Shown piece by piece: positions 26,004 through 34,209 of a DNA stretch of 64,000 nucleotides; within the stretch, counting starts at the first letter, position 1; every line of letters starts with the position of its first letter. The position numbers and the translations under genes are program-made. Under the pieces are notes generated by a model, which saw only the letters and a list, made by a program, of their open reading frames with translations, had not been told where the DNA came from and did not search any database. The DNA is from an uncultured Phycisphaerales bacterium (GTDB lineage Bacteria > Planctomycetota > Phycisphaerae > Phycisphaerales > SM1A02): NCBI GenBank assembly GCA_905480395.1, contig CAJQQE010000053.1, forward strand, positions 43,252 through 107,251, read 5' to 3'.

Positions 26004-27299
26004 TTACGACGGGCCCGGGGCGGACGGTGGTACGGCGGCCAAGATCTGCCGGCCGGCCCCACGTCGAATCCACCAGGTGATCCCCAGCATCAGCACGCCG
26101 ACCAGAACCAGCACGTGGAACGGTGAGACCTCCGCCTTGGCAACCAGCGCCCAGTAGGCGGCCGAGGCGAGGGACATCAGCAGAAACGACAATGCGTTCG
26201 CGGTCGCGAGGACACGGGCCCGCTCACCGGAGGGTGAGCACATCTGCTGGATGGTCTGCAGTGGAATTAGGAAGAAACCCGCCCCCGTGCCCGCCACCAG
26301 TAAGGCGGCGGCCAAGACCCAGACGTTGAGAACGGTCAACGGCGTCAGGCCCATCAGAAGGAAGACGACACCGAATACCGCCCCGCCCCAGACGGTAAAT
26401 CCGCCGCGGATCCTCGCGCCCGAGAGACGCCCGGCGAGGAGACAGCCGATTCCGATGCCCAGGCCGATGCTGCCGAGCAGAAGACTGCCCTCGGATGAGG
26501 AGAGCCCGAGGGGTGTGGTGTACTCCGGTATCACTGCGATCACCACAATCGCGCCCGCGTAGAACCACGCCCAGGCCAGCGAGGCGGCCCAGATCAGTCC
26601 CGGTCGCATCGATCGGATGGCGTCGACGTACGGGGCAAACGGGTTCAGTCGTCGTTTCAGGTCCGCACGCTGGGGGACGAGCCCGCGAATCATCAGGCTC
26701 GAGCCGAGCCCGACGAGCGCAAAGACCACCAGTACGATTCCGACCGCGTCCTCGGACCAAGAGAGCAGCGGGCCACCGATTCCGATGCCAAAGAGAATCG
26801 CGATGTTCGTGCCCATGTTAATGATGCCGTTGGCTTCGTTGAGCCGGGCATCCCCCACGATTTCGCGGATCGATCCGTATTTCGACGGACTGAAAAATGC
26901 CGACTCCGACGCCAGCAGCACGTAGGCGACCAGGACCGTCCACGGGCTGTCGACGAAGAATCCGTACATCGCGAGACCAGCGATCGGAACTTCGGCCAGT
27001 CGGGTCGCCGTGATGATTCGATGCTTCGGAAGCCGGTCCGCGAGCTGGCCCGCGAATCCGAGCAACAGCACGAACGGAACGGTCAGCATCAGGCTGATGA
27101 TGCCGGTTCCCCCCTCGCCCAGGGTGTCGAACCACTTCTGCCCGCGGGCGAATTGCAGTAAGAGCACCGTCTTAAGAATGTTGTCGTTCGTCGCGCCCGC
27201 GAACTGCGTGATCACGAGTCCCGCGAAATTACGGTTCCAGACGCTCGTCCGGGAACGGGGTTGTTCGGTCGCGGATTCGACCGGGAGCGGATCACTCAT
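26004..27299 (-). CDS. MFS transporter, LplT-like
   Basis: 431 residues, about 12 hydrophobic segments. The first helix motif FAGLVITQFAGATNDNILK and the loop FFSPSKYGSIREIV...LNEANGIINM match the lysophospholipid transporter (LplT) branch of MFS, which flips lysophospholipids inward for re-acylation. The loop between helices 2 and 3 is GFAGQLADRLPKHRII, a variant of the MFS G-x(3)-D-R signature. No acyltransferase (Aas/PlsC) gene is adjacent, so the substrate remains inferred. The start at 27299 is conventional. It is co-oriented with the DUF3500 gene 45 nt upstream. Confidence 0.85.
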   Translation of the reverse strand: MSDPLPVESATEQPRSRTSVWNRNFAGLVITQFAGATNDNILKTVLLLQFARGQKWFDTLGEGGTGIISLMLTVPFVLLLGFAGQLADRLPKHRIITATRLAEVPIAGLAMYGFFVDSPWTVLVAYVLLASESAFFSPSKYGSIREIVGDARLNEANGIINMGTNIAILFGIGIGGPLLSWSEDAVGIVLVVFALVGLGSSLMIRGLVPQRADLKRRLNPFAPYVDAIRSMRPGLIWAASLAWAWFYAGAIVVIAVIPEYTTPLGLSSSEGSLLLGSIGLGIGIGCLLAGRLSGARIRGGFTVWGGAVFGVVFLLMGLTPLTVLNVWVLAAALLVAGTGAGFFLIPLQTIQQMCSPSGERARVLATANALSFLLMSLASAAYWALVAKAEVSPFHVLVLVGVLMLGITWWIRRGAGRQILAAVPPSAPGPS

Positions 27300-27344
27300 T
27301 GCTGAAGCCTACCAAGGGCCTCAATATGAATGCGATCCGACCCC

Positions 27345-28439
27345 TCAACGGCCCGGAAATTCATCGTCGGTCGTCCTCAGGACCAGATGAGCGTGATTCA
27401 CAGCCGGAGAGCTGTTCGAAAACTCGAGAACGAGCGATGGCGACGTCACCCGCCAGTAATGAGGCCCGTTCCGTCGAGCAGATCCTGCCCACGCGAATCG
27501 AATGGCCTCCGAATCGGTCTGCTTCCAACGCTTGCGGAGATGATCGGTCGAGCCAGCGGGCCAGACGTCAAGAAGCCCGACGATCAACGCGTCGAGCTCT
27601 GCCTTCTGCGCCGTCGACAGGGACGCCGCCTTGACGCCGCCGTCTCGAGGCATCTTCGGCCGAGATCCGGTCCCACTGCGAACATCCGCCGGTGCCGGGC
27701 CAATACCCATGGCCGCCGCCTTCTGAATCGGATCGAGCGAGGCCAGAAGGCGCTCGGCACGAGAGTCATCGAGGGCGAGCGGTTCGCCGAGTTCCGCGTG
27801 GGTGGACGGGGCCGCGCCGAAAAAGAACGGGGTCACCGAGACGACCAGACCGTCGACCATCGCCACATTCAAGGAGAGATGATGCCCTTCGAGTCTCCAG
27901 GCCCAGGCGTCGGAAGCGGGCTCGCGCTCCTGACCCGGCTCCTCCGTCGTACTCCGGCTCGGCACCGGCGTGCCGTAGAAACGAATCCAATATTCGCCTG
28001 GTCCGGTACGGACCCCGCGGCCGCGATCCGACGTGGGCTCGACGGCGAGAACTTCTCGAACGCGTCGAAGACCGGTCTCACTCAACGCGGTGGCCAGGAA
28101 CCGATCGAACGCCACACCCTGCGCTGGCAGGAGATCGCCTAATCGCAGTCCGGTCCTTGCACCGGCGAGGTAGGTCCAGGTGCCTCGGTCCGGGGCGTTG
28201 ATCGCCGCGACCGCCTCGGATCGCTGGGCGTTGTCCAAACTTGCCAGAAAGGCCTGCGCGGCGGCACCAGCATCCCGGGAGTCAACAATTGCCTCCCCGC
28301 GGGCCGCGGAGACGCCAGCGAAGCCGATCGACATGAATGTCATGAATGTCATGACAGCGCAGAGACGGAAAAGATGCCTCGGTGTCGATGAACGAATGTC
28401 CGGACGACTGACGCCTCGCTCGGTGTGCAGTTTCAGCAT
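27345..28439 (-). CDS. DUF3500 family secreted protein
   Basis: 364 residues. Residues about 28-48 (LCAVMTFMTFMSIGFAGVSAA) form a signal peptide. Family features are AQAFLASLDNAQRSEAV, TGLRLGDLLPAQ, EYWIRFYGTP, WAWRLEGHHLSLNVAMVDG, VTPFFFGAAP and HYWRVTSPSLVLEFSN, all in DUF3500 order. The paired His of EGHHLSLN and the late N-H-A-H are family-conserved and suggest metal binding, but no activity is established. AGGAG lies 9 nt before the ATG at 28439. The gene probably forms a short transcription unit with the downstream MFS transporter. Confidence 0.85.
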   Translation of the reverse strand: MLKLHTERGVSRPDIRSSTPRHLFRLCAVMTFMTFMSIGFAGVSAARGEAIVDSRDAGAAAQAFLASLDNAQRSEAVAAINAPDRGTWTYLAGARTGLRLGDLLPAQGVAFDRFLATALSETGLRRVREVLAVEPTSDRGRGVRTGPGEYWIRFYGTPVPSRSTTEEPGQEREPASDAWAWRLEGHHLSLNVAMVDGLVVSVTPFFFGAAPSTHAELGEPLALDDSRAERLLASLDPIQKAAAMGIGPAPADVRSGTGSRPKMPRDGGVKAASLSTAQKAELDALIVGLLDVWPAGSTDHLRKRWKQTDSEAIRFAWAGSARRNGPHYWRVTSPSLVLEFSNSSPAVNHAHLVLRTTDDEFPGR

Positions 28440-28581
28440 GGTGAATGGCTCCTGAACATGACTTTGGATTCAAGACGATCGTTGACAGCCTACCGCTCGA
28501 ACCCACCGCGGATTCTCCCCACGCCCGAAATCCGCCCCTCGGCCACTGGCGTCAAGGCCAGGTTCCGACGACGATGTCCCC

Positions 28582-29280
28582 ATGGACGAGATCTCGACCA
28601 TCGAGGCGATCCGCGAGGCATGGCGGCCACTCAACGTGGCTCATCGGGCAGGGCGCCGCTACTCCGACGGCGCTCACCTGCGGATCTATCGGTGCCTCTC
28701 GTGGGCAGCGCGGGGTGATGAAGCTGCCAGCCATGAAGACCCGGATCTCGCCTTCATCCTCCGGATGATCGCGTTCAATGCCCTCTGGGGGCAAGCCCAT
28801 GTCCCCAACGGGGAGAACCTCGCGCAGAGCGAAACCTGGCGGCGTTTCCTCGTGACCTTGGCAGCATTCGATCTTGACCACGGCAACCGCTACCTACCCA
28901 TTTTTCGCCACGATGCCGACCTCCTGATGCAGATCTATGGAAGCCCGTTTTTCCATCGGGACTGGTGGGTCGAACCCGGGGCCGAGCAACTCGGCTCACA
29001 CGAGAAGATCGCCGGAAAAATCAATGGTTGGCTGGCCGACGGGAAGATCGACCACCTCACCCGCGAACTGGTGCACCGACTCCTGCTCCTTCGCGGTCAG
29101 TTGATCCATGGAAACGCGACCCACGGCGGGAAGAAGAATCGCTCCACCGTGGAACCGGCAGCGATCGTCCTCGACCGGCTCCTTCGAACCACCTTGGAGA
29201 TTTTAGTGCTGGATGGTGGCCACGAGTTAGACCTGCGATGGCATCCGGTGCCGTATCCGCCGACGGATGAATCCGTCTAA
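28582..29280 (+). CDS. HEPN-like domain protein, unknown function
   Basis: 232 residues, soluble and mostly alpha-helical. The C-terminal helix pair carries RGQLIHGNATHGGKKNR, where R171-x4-H176 fits the RX4-6H motif of HEPN nucleases and RNA-binding domains. Conserved features of the wider family include the helical core LAFILRMIAFNALWG and WRRFLVTLAAFD. HEPN proteins often work with nucleotidyltransferases in toxin-antitoxin or antiviral systems, but no MNT-type partner is adjacent: the neighbours are DUF3500 (divergent) and a uracil-DNA glycosylase (convergent). The assignment rests on one motif and helical content. Confidence 0.5.
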   Translation: MDEISTIEAIREAWRPLNVAHRAGRRYSDGAHLRIYRCLSWAARGDEAASHEDPDLAFILRMIAFNALWGQAHVPNGENLAQSETWRRFLVTLAAFDLDHGNRYLPIFRHDADLLMQIYGSPFFHRDWWVEPGAEQLGSHEKIAGKINGWLADGKIDHLTRELVHRLLLLRGQLIHGNATHGGKKNRSTVEPAAIVLDRLLRTTLEILVLDGGHELDLRWHPVPYPPTDESV

Positions 29281-29315
29281 CGGCGTCGAGAATCACCTAC
29301 CGCGAACGGCTCGCT

Positions 29316-30092
29316 TCAAATCCCCTTGAGCAGACCAAGTTCATTCATCTGACGTTCCGCCACTTCGGCCCATCCTCGGTTCGCTGCCGGACTCGCCGGA
29401 GACGGATGCAGGATCGTTCCAACTTTGAGCCCGTCATCGATTTTATCCGCGAGCGTCGAGGACAAGCGTTTGGTCGCGTGCCCGCCAACGCCAACCACCA
29501 TCGACGGCTGCAGGATGTCCACAAGCGATCTCAACGCGGCGTCACAGGCCGCATAAAGCGACTCCCGCTCCTCGGCGGGTAATTTATCAGGCGTTCGATT
29601 CCTGCCGCTCGACTCCATGAAGGAGAGCGGGCAGTCGTTCCAGATGAAGAACCGGTCGAAGAACGCATCCGCGGACCCGAAACGACTTTCGACCCATCCC
29701 CAGAGCCGGGCCCCGCTGACTTCCCGTCGTTCGCACTGAAATCCGGTCACCGGCCGCTTGGCGTGCTCGATCTTCGGGCGGGCCACGGGTTCATCGATGC
29801 CAAGAAAGGAACGAACCATCTCGACTTCGCCGAATGGAACGCCGGTCTGCGCCATCCCCCAAGGCCCAGGATTCATTCCAAGGAGTAACGCTCGGATTCC
29901 GGGCCTGGCAAACCGCCGGATGTACTGGCGGTGTGGCTTCCACGCATACTCAAGTGGGTTGTAGACCACGTCGACGGGATCTCCAAACTCAAGAGCGCCG
30001 ACCGCTCGCGAGAGTTTTCGGGAAACGCGTTCGACGGCTGAAACCACCTGTGCTGGTGATCGCGGTGATTTTTCGGTAGGTCGGTCAGCCAT
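29316..30092 (-). CDS. SMUG1-type uracil-DNA glycosylase
   Basis: 258 residues from the ATG at 30092; a GTG two codons earlier is possible. The catalytic motif is LLLGMNPGPWGMAQTGVPFG (about 69-88), identical in pattern to SMUG1 enzymes. The FFIWNDCPLSFM block and the C-terminal HPSPASPAANRGW supply the His and wedge residues of the family. It excises uracil and oxidised pyrimidines from DNA as the first step of base-excision repair. Bacterial SMUG1 proteins of this size are monofunctional. The gene follows the Lon-like cluster on the same strand with a 51-nt gap, so it could be its last member or independent. Confidence 0.93.
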   Translation of the reverse strand: MADRPTEKSPRSPAQVVSAVERVSRKLSRAVGALEFGDPVDVVYNPLEYAWKPHRQYIRRFARPGIRALLLGMNPGPWGMAQTGVPFGEVEMVRSFLGIDEPVARPKIEHAKRPVTGFQCERREVSGARLWGWVESRFGSADAFFDRFFIWNDCPLSFMESSGRNRTPDKLPAEERESLYAACDAALRSLVDILQPSMVVGVGGHATKRLSSTLADKIDDGLKVGTILHPSPASPAANRGWAEVAERQMNELGLLKGI

Positions 30093-30143
30093 GAGCACAT
30101 GGTCGATGACAATCCGGCCAGATGCAAACCGAAGGGATCAAGA

Positions 30144-32381
30144 TCAATACGGACATCGTGCCACCACCAGCGACGGGTCGGAACGAACCTCATCGAACAA
30201 CGACTGAAGAGAATCCGGACGAGCCACCGCCCGGATCGATGAAAGCCATGAAGGAGTGTCCATTTTCTTGGTGCTGATCGAAACCTTTTCTTGGTCCAAC
30301 ACCGCGGCCGTCCGCAGCGCCAGCACGCGTTGAATGCTTCCGGAGAGGCGATCGATCGACGGCATCCCCACCTCCGGTCCCTCCGGTGACTTGTCTACAT
30401 GCGGAACCAACGCGTCGGCCAGCAGGTGATGCAGCGATGTCCGATCGAGCATCCCGGACGCATCGATCCGCAACAGCCATTCCGCCACCGAACAGATTGG
30501 ATGACCCGCCGTGGCATGGGCCGGCAACGCCTTCACCATGTCGAGTAATCGAATGCGGATGGTCTCAAGTTCGTGGCGATCCACGGCCTGAGTCAGCCAA
30601 CGCCATTGCACCAAGGCTAAAAGGTCGTAGGAAGAGAGGTCACGAACTTCGAAGGCCGCCGATTCGGTCCAGACGCCTCGGGCTTCCTCGAGACCCGTGA
30701 TCGATGACACCGAGGGATGCCAAGATCCGGTGCCGAAGGCGGCCGGTTCGATCATGGATGCCTCAGTCACCAGATGCTCGATCCAAAAATTCTCTTGGCG
30801 TCGAATCGTGGTGTTGCCGAGTTTGAGATTTTGAGCGGCGTGATCTTCGAGGAGTTCCTGCCACCGTGGCCTTCCGGAGAGACAATCATGCAGTGCTCGC
30901 TTGCGGAGATCTTCCCGCCCGGTCAGTCGGGCCACGTACAGCAACCGTCGAGACCGGGTGTTTTGGAGAAAGATCTGCTGCATGGCCTGATGCTTCGTGC
31001 ACCATCGCTGGTCCAGATCGGAGATGAGTTCATCGAGCTCGGCGTGCACCCCCCCGGCGGACTCAGAATCTCGAAGGTCTCCCTGATCCACCGCCACGAT
31101 CGCTCGATGTGCGGCTTGTTCATACTGGAGGTAATCGCCGATCACGCCTTCTGGCAGATCGCCTTGGAGGCGATGCCGCCGAGCGATTTCAAGCCAGGCG
31201 GCCGCCTCGGCAGAGCGTCCTTCATGAAGGCACTTCCGGCTTCGGATGTCCGCGGCCATGAGGATCAGGATGGGATCCGTCACGCCGCTTAAGGACTGCT
31301 TCCGCGGCGCTTCGGAATCCGATTCGGATGCGTCGCGACGATCGACGTCGCCGGCTGGCAACGCGATCTCTTCTTGGATCAAATCAGGAATAAAAGGCGC
31401 CGTTGCTTCGAAGACCGCATCGAGCGTGGTCTCGAGTCGCCGTGCGACATTGAAGTCGTAGAGCCCGAGCGCTTGACGAAGCACGGCATAAGGCGGATTC
31501 AGGGCAACATGCTCCGCCACCTGCACCGGCAGGGCTGCAGGATCTGACGGCACCTCGATGATCTCGATCCCCGACCATGAGCGGCCAAGAGAATCGCCCG
31601 AGCGATCAGGGGAGTCTGGCACCCCTTCAAAGGACTGACCCTCAACTACCAAGAGCCGCTGGACTCCCCATCGACGTGCCGCCTCCAACTTTGATCGGAG
31701 AGATGATGCCGGAACCGGGACGAATCGCCTGTCGACGACGTCAAAACCACCGGTCGCGGCGACCCCGACCCGTGATCCGGTACCCAGCATGGCCAGCATG
31801 CCGGCGAGACCACAGGCCAGCGCATGACTGTCTCCCACACCCTCACGAGGGATGACGATCTGAAAGCTCGGCGCGGTCGCATCTGGCGCCAGGAAACGAA
31901 CCACCTTTAACAACGACTTCGTCACCTCATCGGCCACGAGTTGGCCACCGGCCAGCCGCTTTCCGGGCATCTCCACCGTCGTCGACCCAAAAGAGGACAC
32001 CGAGAGCTCCGCTGAAACATGACCGATCCGCCCCGAAGGTCTTTCGTTGGTCGCCGCGAGGAGGAAGATGGTGGCTGGGGCGAGATTCGCAGGGCTGATT
32101 TCGGGCCGTAACGAATCTGGAACGAACCGCGTGATCCCGAGGCGACCTTCGAACGCTCGCGCGATCGAGATCCAACCCTGTTGTTCCCGCGCAGCGTTGT
32201 AGCGGTCCAATGTCTCCCGAGGATCATCACAACCGTAGGCTTCCGCCCAGGTGATCCGCGACGTCGCCTTCGGCCCGTCGTCGGTTGATTCGTGCGATTG
32301 GTCGTCTGATTCAGGAGTCATGTTGCTGCCGTCGTCTGGTTCGAAACTTGAAATCGATCCACGCTGCAGACGCCGACCCAT
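30144..32381 (-). CDS. Unknown protein with a Lon-type (S16) peptidase-like domain and no AAA+ module
   Basis: 745 residues. Residues about 115-285 fit the Lon proteolytic domain. GKRLAGGQLVADEVTKSLL matches the region before the catalytic strand, IVIPREGVGDSHALACGLAG holds Ser185 in place of the DGPSAG motif, and SSLRSKLEAARRWGVQRLLV holds Lys231 as in the Lon E-K-L-x-A-A helix. The Ser-Lys spacing is 46, against 43 in E. coli Lon. The upstream 110 and downstream 450 residues are unrecognised; the C-terminal part is helical. There is no Walker motif, so unfolding power would have to come from a partner. It starts 8 nt after the preceding gene's stop; ATG 32321 is an alternative start. Confidence 0.6.
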   Translation of the reverse strand: MGRRLQRGSISSFEPDDGSNMTPESDDQSHESTDDGPKATSRITWAEAYGCDDPRETLDRYNAAREQQGWISIARAFEGRLGITRFVPDSLRPEISPANLAPATIFLLAATNERPSGRIGHVSAELSVSSFGSTTVEMPGKRLAGGQLVADEVTKSLLKVVRFLAPDATAPSFQIVIPREGVGDSHALACGLAGMLAMLGTGSRVGVAATGGFDVVDRRFVPVPASSLRSKLEAARRWGVQRLLVVEGQSFEGVPDSPDRSGDSLGRSWSGIEIIEVPSDPAALPVQVAEHVALNPPYAVLRQALGLYDFNVARRLETTLDAVFEATAPFIPDLIQEEIALPAGDVDRRDASESDSEAPRKQSLSGVTDPILILMAADIRSRKCLHEGRSAEAAAWLEIARRHRLQGDLPEGVIGDYLQYEQAAHRAIVAVDQGDLRDSESAGGVHAELDELISDLDQRWCTKHQAMQQIFLQNTRSRRLLYVARLTGREDLRKRALHDCLSGRPRWQELLEDHAAQNLKLGNTTIRRQENFWIEHLVTEASMIEPAAFGTGSWHPSVSSITGLEEARGVWTESAAFEVRDLSSYDLLALVQWRWLTQAVDRHELETIRIRLLDMVKALPAHATAGHPICSVAEWLLRIDASGMLDRTSLHHLLADALVPHVDKSPEGPEVGMPSIDRLSGSIQRVLALRTAAVLDQEKVSISTKKMDTPSWLSSIRAVARPDSLQSLFDEVRSDPSLVVARCPY

Positions 32382-32388
32382 ACCGGCA

Positions 32389-33324
32389 TCAAATCAGGAA
32401 CCGTCCACCATCCGTGGTCTTAATGGCGATGTCACTTCCCACCAGTCTGGTCAGTGGATCGAGCGGGAGATCTTTTAAGGAGACGGTCCAAAGCGCCGCG
32501 TCATCATCCAGCCGCTCAAGTAAAAGCGTTCCCAATCGAACCTGTCGGACGACCTTCGCCGCCGCCCCCTTGATGCGAACAAAGACGTACCACCACTCAT
32601 CAAGTGTCGGCTCGACGATGATATCGAGCCCGCCGGGCGTGACGCCCTGACCCCCGCGAGCATTGAACTGGTCGAGCATTCGGCTTGAGGGCTTCCCGTC
32701 TGCGAACAGCGCGAGATCCTCCGCCAGTTCGAACACCGGGGCCAGTCGCTGGACGCCGCCATGGAGTCCCGCAGCGATGTGAAGATCAATTTCATGGAGA
32801 GGCGTTTCGACCACGGCAAGCCGTTCTGCCCCACCGAGCTCCCAGGTCTCGAGACGGGCATGCACCAAATCGAGCGCATCGTCATCGAGCGGGCATTCTT
32901 CGGCGGTTTCGATCCAGAGGTCGAGGAGCGGAAAAATTGGCTCTAGCAATCCCGTGATACGCGGCTCCACTGAACGGAGACAGGAGGCGTCTTCGGCATC
33001 CCCAATCGCTTCGCCCAACGCGTGGCCGCCGGATTCTTCCAGCGTTTTAATCGAAGCAATGGCTGATTTTGTCATCGCATCAACGACGTCGATACCGAGC
33101 GTCGAGGCCAGTTTCGGCCATGCGGCCAGTTTGGTTTCGTCGCCGATGGCGGCAAGCCGCGCGGCTCGAAGAATCCAAGAGACTAGGTCTCCAGCCTCGG
33201 GTCGATCAAGGGCGCTCTCGGGCGACGCTGCCCTCATCCACGCTTCCTCGGAGTCCAACTCGCGAAGGAGCATGGCGGCCGCATCACGCGGCTCCGAGGT
33301 CGATTCGTGCCGTGTTGAACTCAT
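32389..33324 (-). CDS. Hypothetical protein of the Lon-like cluster
   Basis: 311 residues from the ATG at 33324, which has GGAG 7 nt upstream. The frame is open further to 33597, directly after the preceding stop, but that part is a basic low-complexity stretch encoded by an 11-bp DNA repeat, so I do not include it. The N-terminal half is helical and acidic. The C-terminal half is beta-rich with WWYVFVRIKGAAAKVVRQVR and ends WTVSLKDLPLDPLTRLVG. It is soluble, with no signal peptide, membrane segment or catalytic motif. Adjacency (8 nt) to the Lon-like gene implies cotranscription and perhaps a complex. Confidence 0.55.
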   Translation of the reverse strand: MSSTRHESTSEPRDAAAMLLRELDSEEAWMRAASPESALDRPEAGDLVSWILRAARLAAIGDETKLAAWPKLASTLGIDVVDAMTKSAIASIKTLEESGGHALGEAIGDAEDASCLRSVEPRITGLLEPIFPLLDLWIETAEECPLDDDALDLVHARLETWELGGAERLAVVETPLHEIDLHIAAGLHGGVQRLAPVFELAEDLALFADGKPSSRMLDQFNARGGQGVTPGGLDIIVEPTLDEWWYVFVRIKGAAAKVVRQVRLGTLLLERLDDDAALWTVSLKDLPLDPLTRLVGSDIAIKTTDGGRFLI

Positions 33325-33537
33325 GTTTTGACTCCGCACCCACTGGTCGCTGGGCATTGAACCATGCGTTGGACTGCCGGGGTATCGATCAAACAGATCG
33401 AGTCGATTCGAACGGTACTGCACCGCTCGCTCGAACCCGATCGGGGCTCGGCGGGTGTCCAACGAGGTTGATTGAGAATTGAATGCATTTGCAAAGGAGA
33501 TCGGGGCTGAAGCGGTTCGTCGTATCCTTGGCGATAC

Positions 33538-33592
33538 TTTGACGCGATTTCGACGCGATTTCGACGCGACTTTGACGTGACTTTGACGTGAC
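33538..33592. repeat. Five tandem 11-bp repeats
   Basis: Units TTTGACGCGAT, TTCGACGCGAT, TTCGACGCGAC, TTTGACGTGAC and TTTGACGTGAC. The 11-bp period is close to one helical turn and not a multiple of three. The array begins 6 nt from the stop codon of the upstream gene and lies in the 273-nt gap before the start chosen for the next gene. Confidence 0.85.
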
Positions 33593-33597
33593 TTCAT

Positions 33598-34209
33598 TCA
33601 GACATCATGGCCCCATTCGTTCTCACCGTCATGAACGGCGGTCACCCGTTCCTGGTGACGTCGCCCCCGCTCCAGCACCCGTGCCTTCATCGCACGAGCA
33701 AAGCGGCCCACGGAGGCATCGACATCGTGCCGAAAACCGCTTCGAAGGGTATACCGACTGGACTGACCATCTCTGACCGGAATTCCGGCCACGATTCTCA
33801 GTTTGTCGATCGGTGACCAGGCCACGACCGTCCGCCCTGACGGTAAGAAACCCGACAGTACCTTCGTTTTTGGGTTGGCTGGACCCAGTTCGAACGTCAC
33901 GAAGTGGACATGTCGAGATCCGGTCTGCACGGCGTCCTGCAACCGATCCGCGAGCAGTCCCTCGTACGCGACCCCGAGGGCTTCGAAGGCCTCACCCGCG
34001 TCCCGCCCGCCGCTCAGTGCGGCAGAGATGAGATCCTGCCCAAGTAACTGACGCCACCGCTCGTCGCGGGACGCCAAGACATGCTTCCGAACATGCTCAT
34101 CCCGGCCACGCCGAGACCCAAAACGAAGTAACCCGTCCGGCTCGATGACCGGCTCCGCGGCGAGTAACCCACCGATCGACGGGTGCATCATGGTCACCGG
34201 AGACGTCAC
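33598..34209 (-). CDS. Hypothetical protein of the Lon-like cluster
   Basis: 203 residues. The ATG at 34209 overlaps the stop of the upstream gene by 4 nt (ATGA), a strong sign of translational coupling; ATG 34191 is less likely. It has a central beta-type block, HVHFVTFELGPANPKTKVLS then TVVAWSPIDKLRIVAGIPV, and a very basic C-terminus rich in R and H. No signal peptide, membrane segment or known motif is present. The charge pattern would suit nucleic-acid binding, but that is an inference from composition only. Confidence 0.55.
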   Translation of the reverse strand: MTSPVTMMHPSIGGLLAAEPVIEPDGLLRFGSRRGRDEHVRKHVLASRDERWRQLLGQDLISAALSGGRDAGEAFEALGVAYEGLLADRLQDAVQTGSRHVHFVTFELGPANPKTKVLSGFLPSGRTVVAWSPIDKLRIVAGIPVRDGQSSRYTLRSGFRHDVDASVGRFARAMKARVLERGRRHQERVTAVHDGENEWGHDV

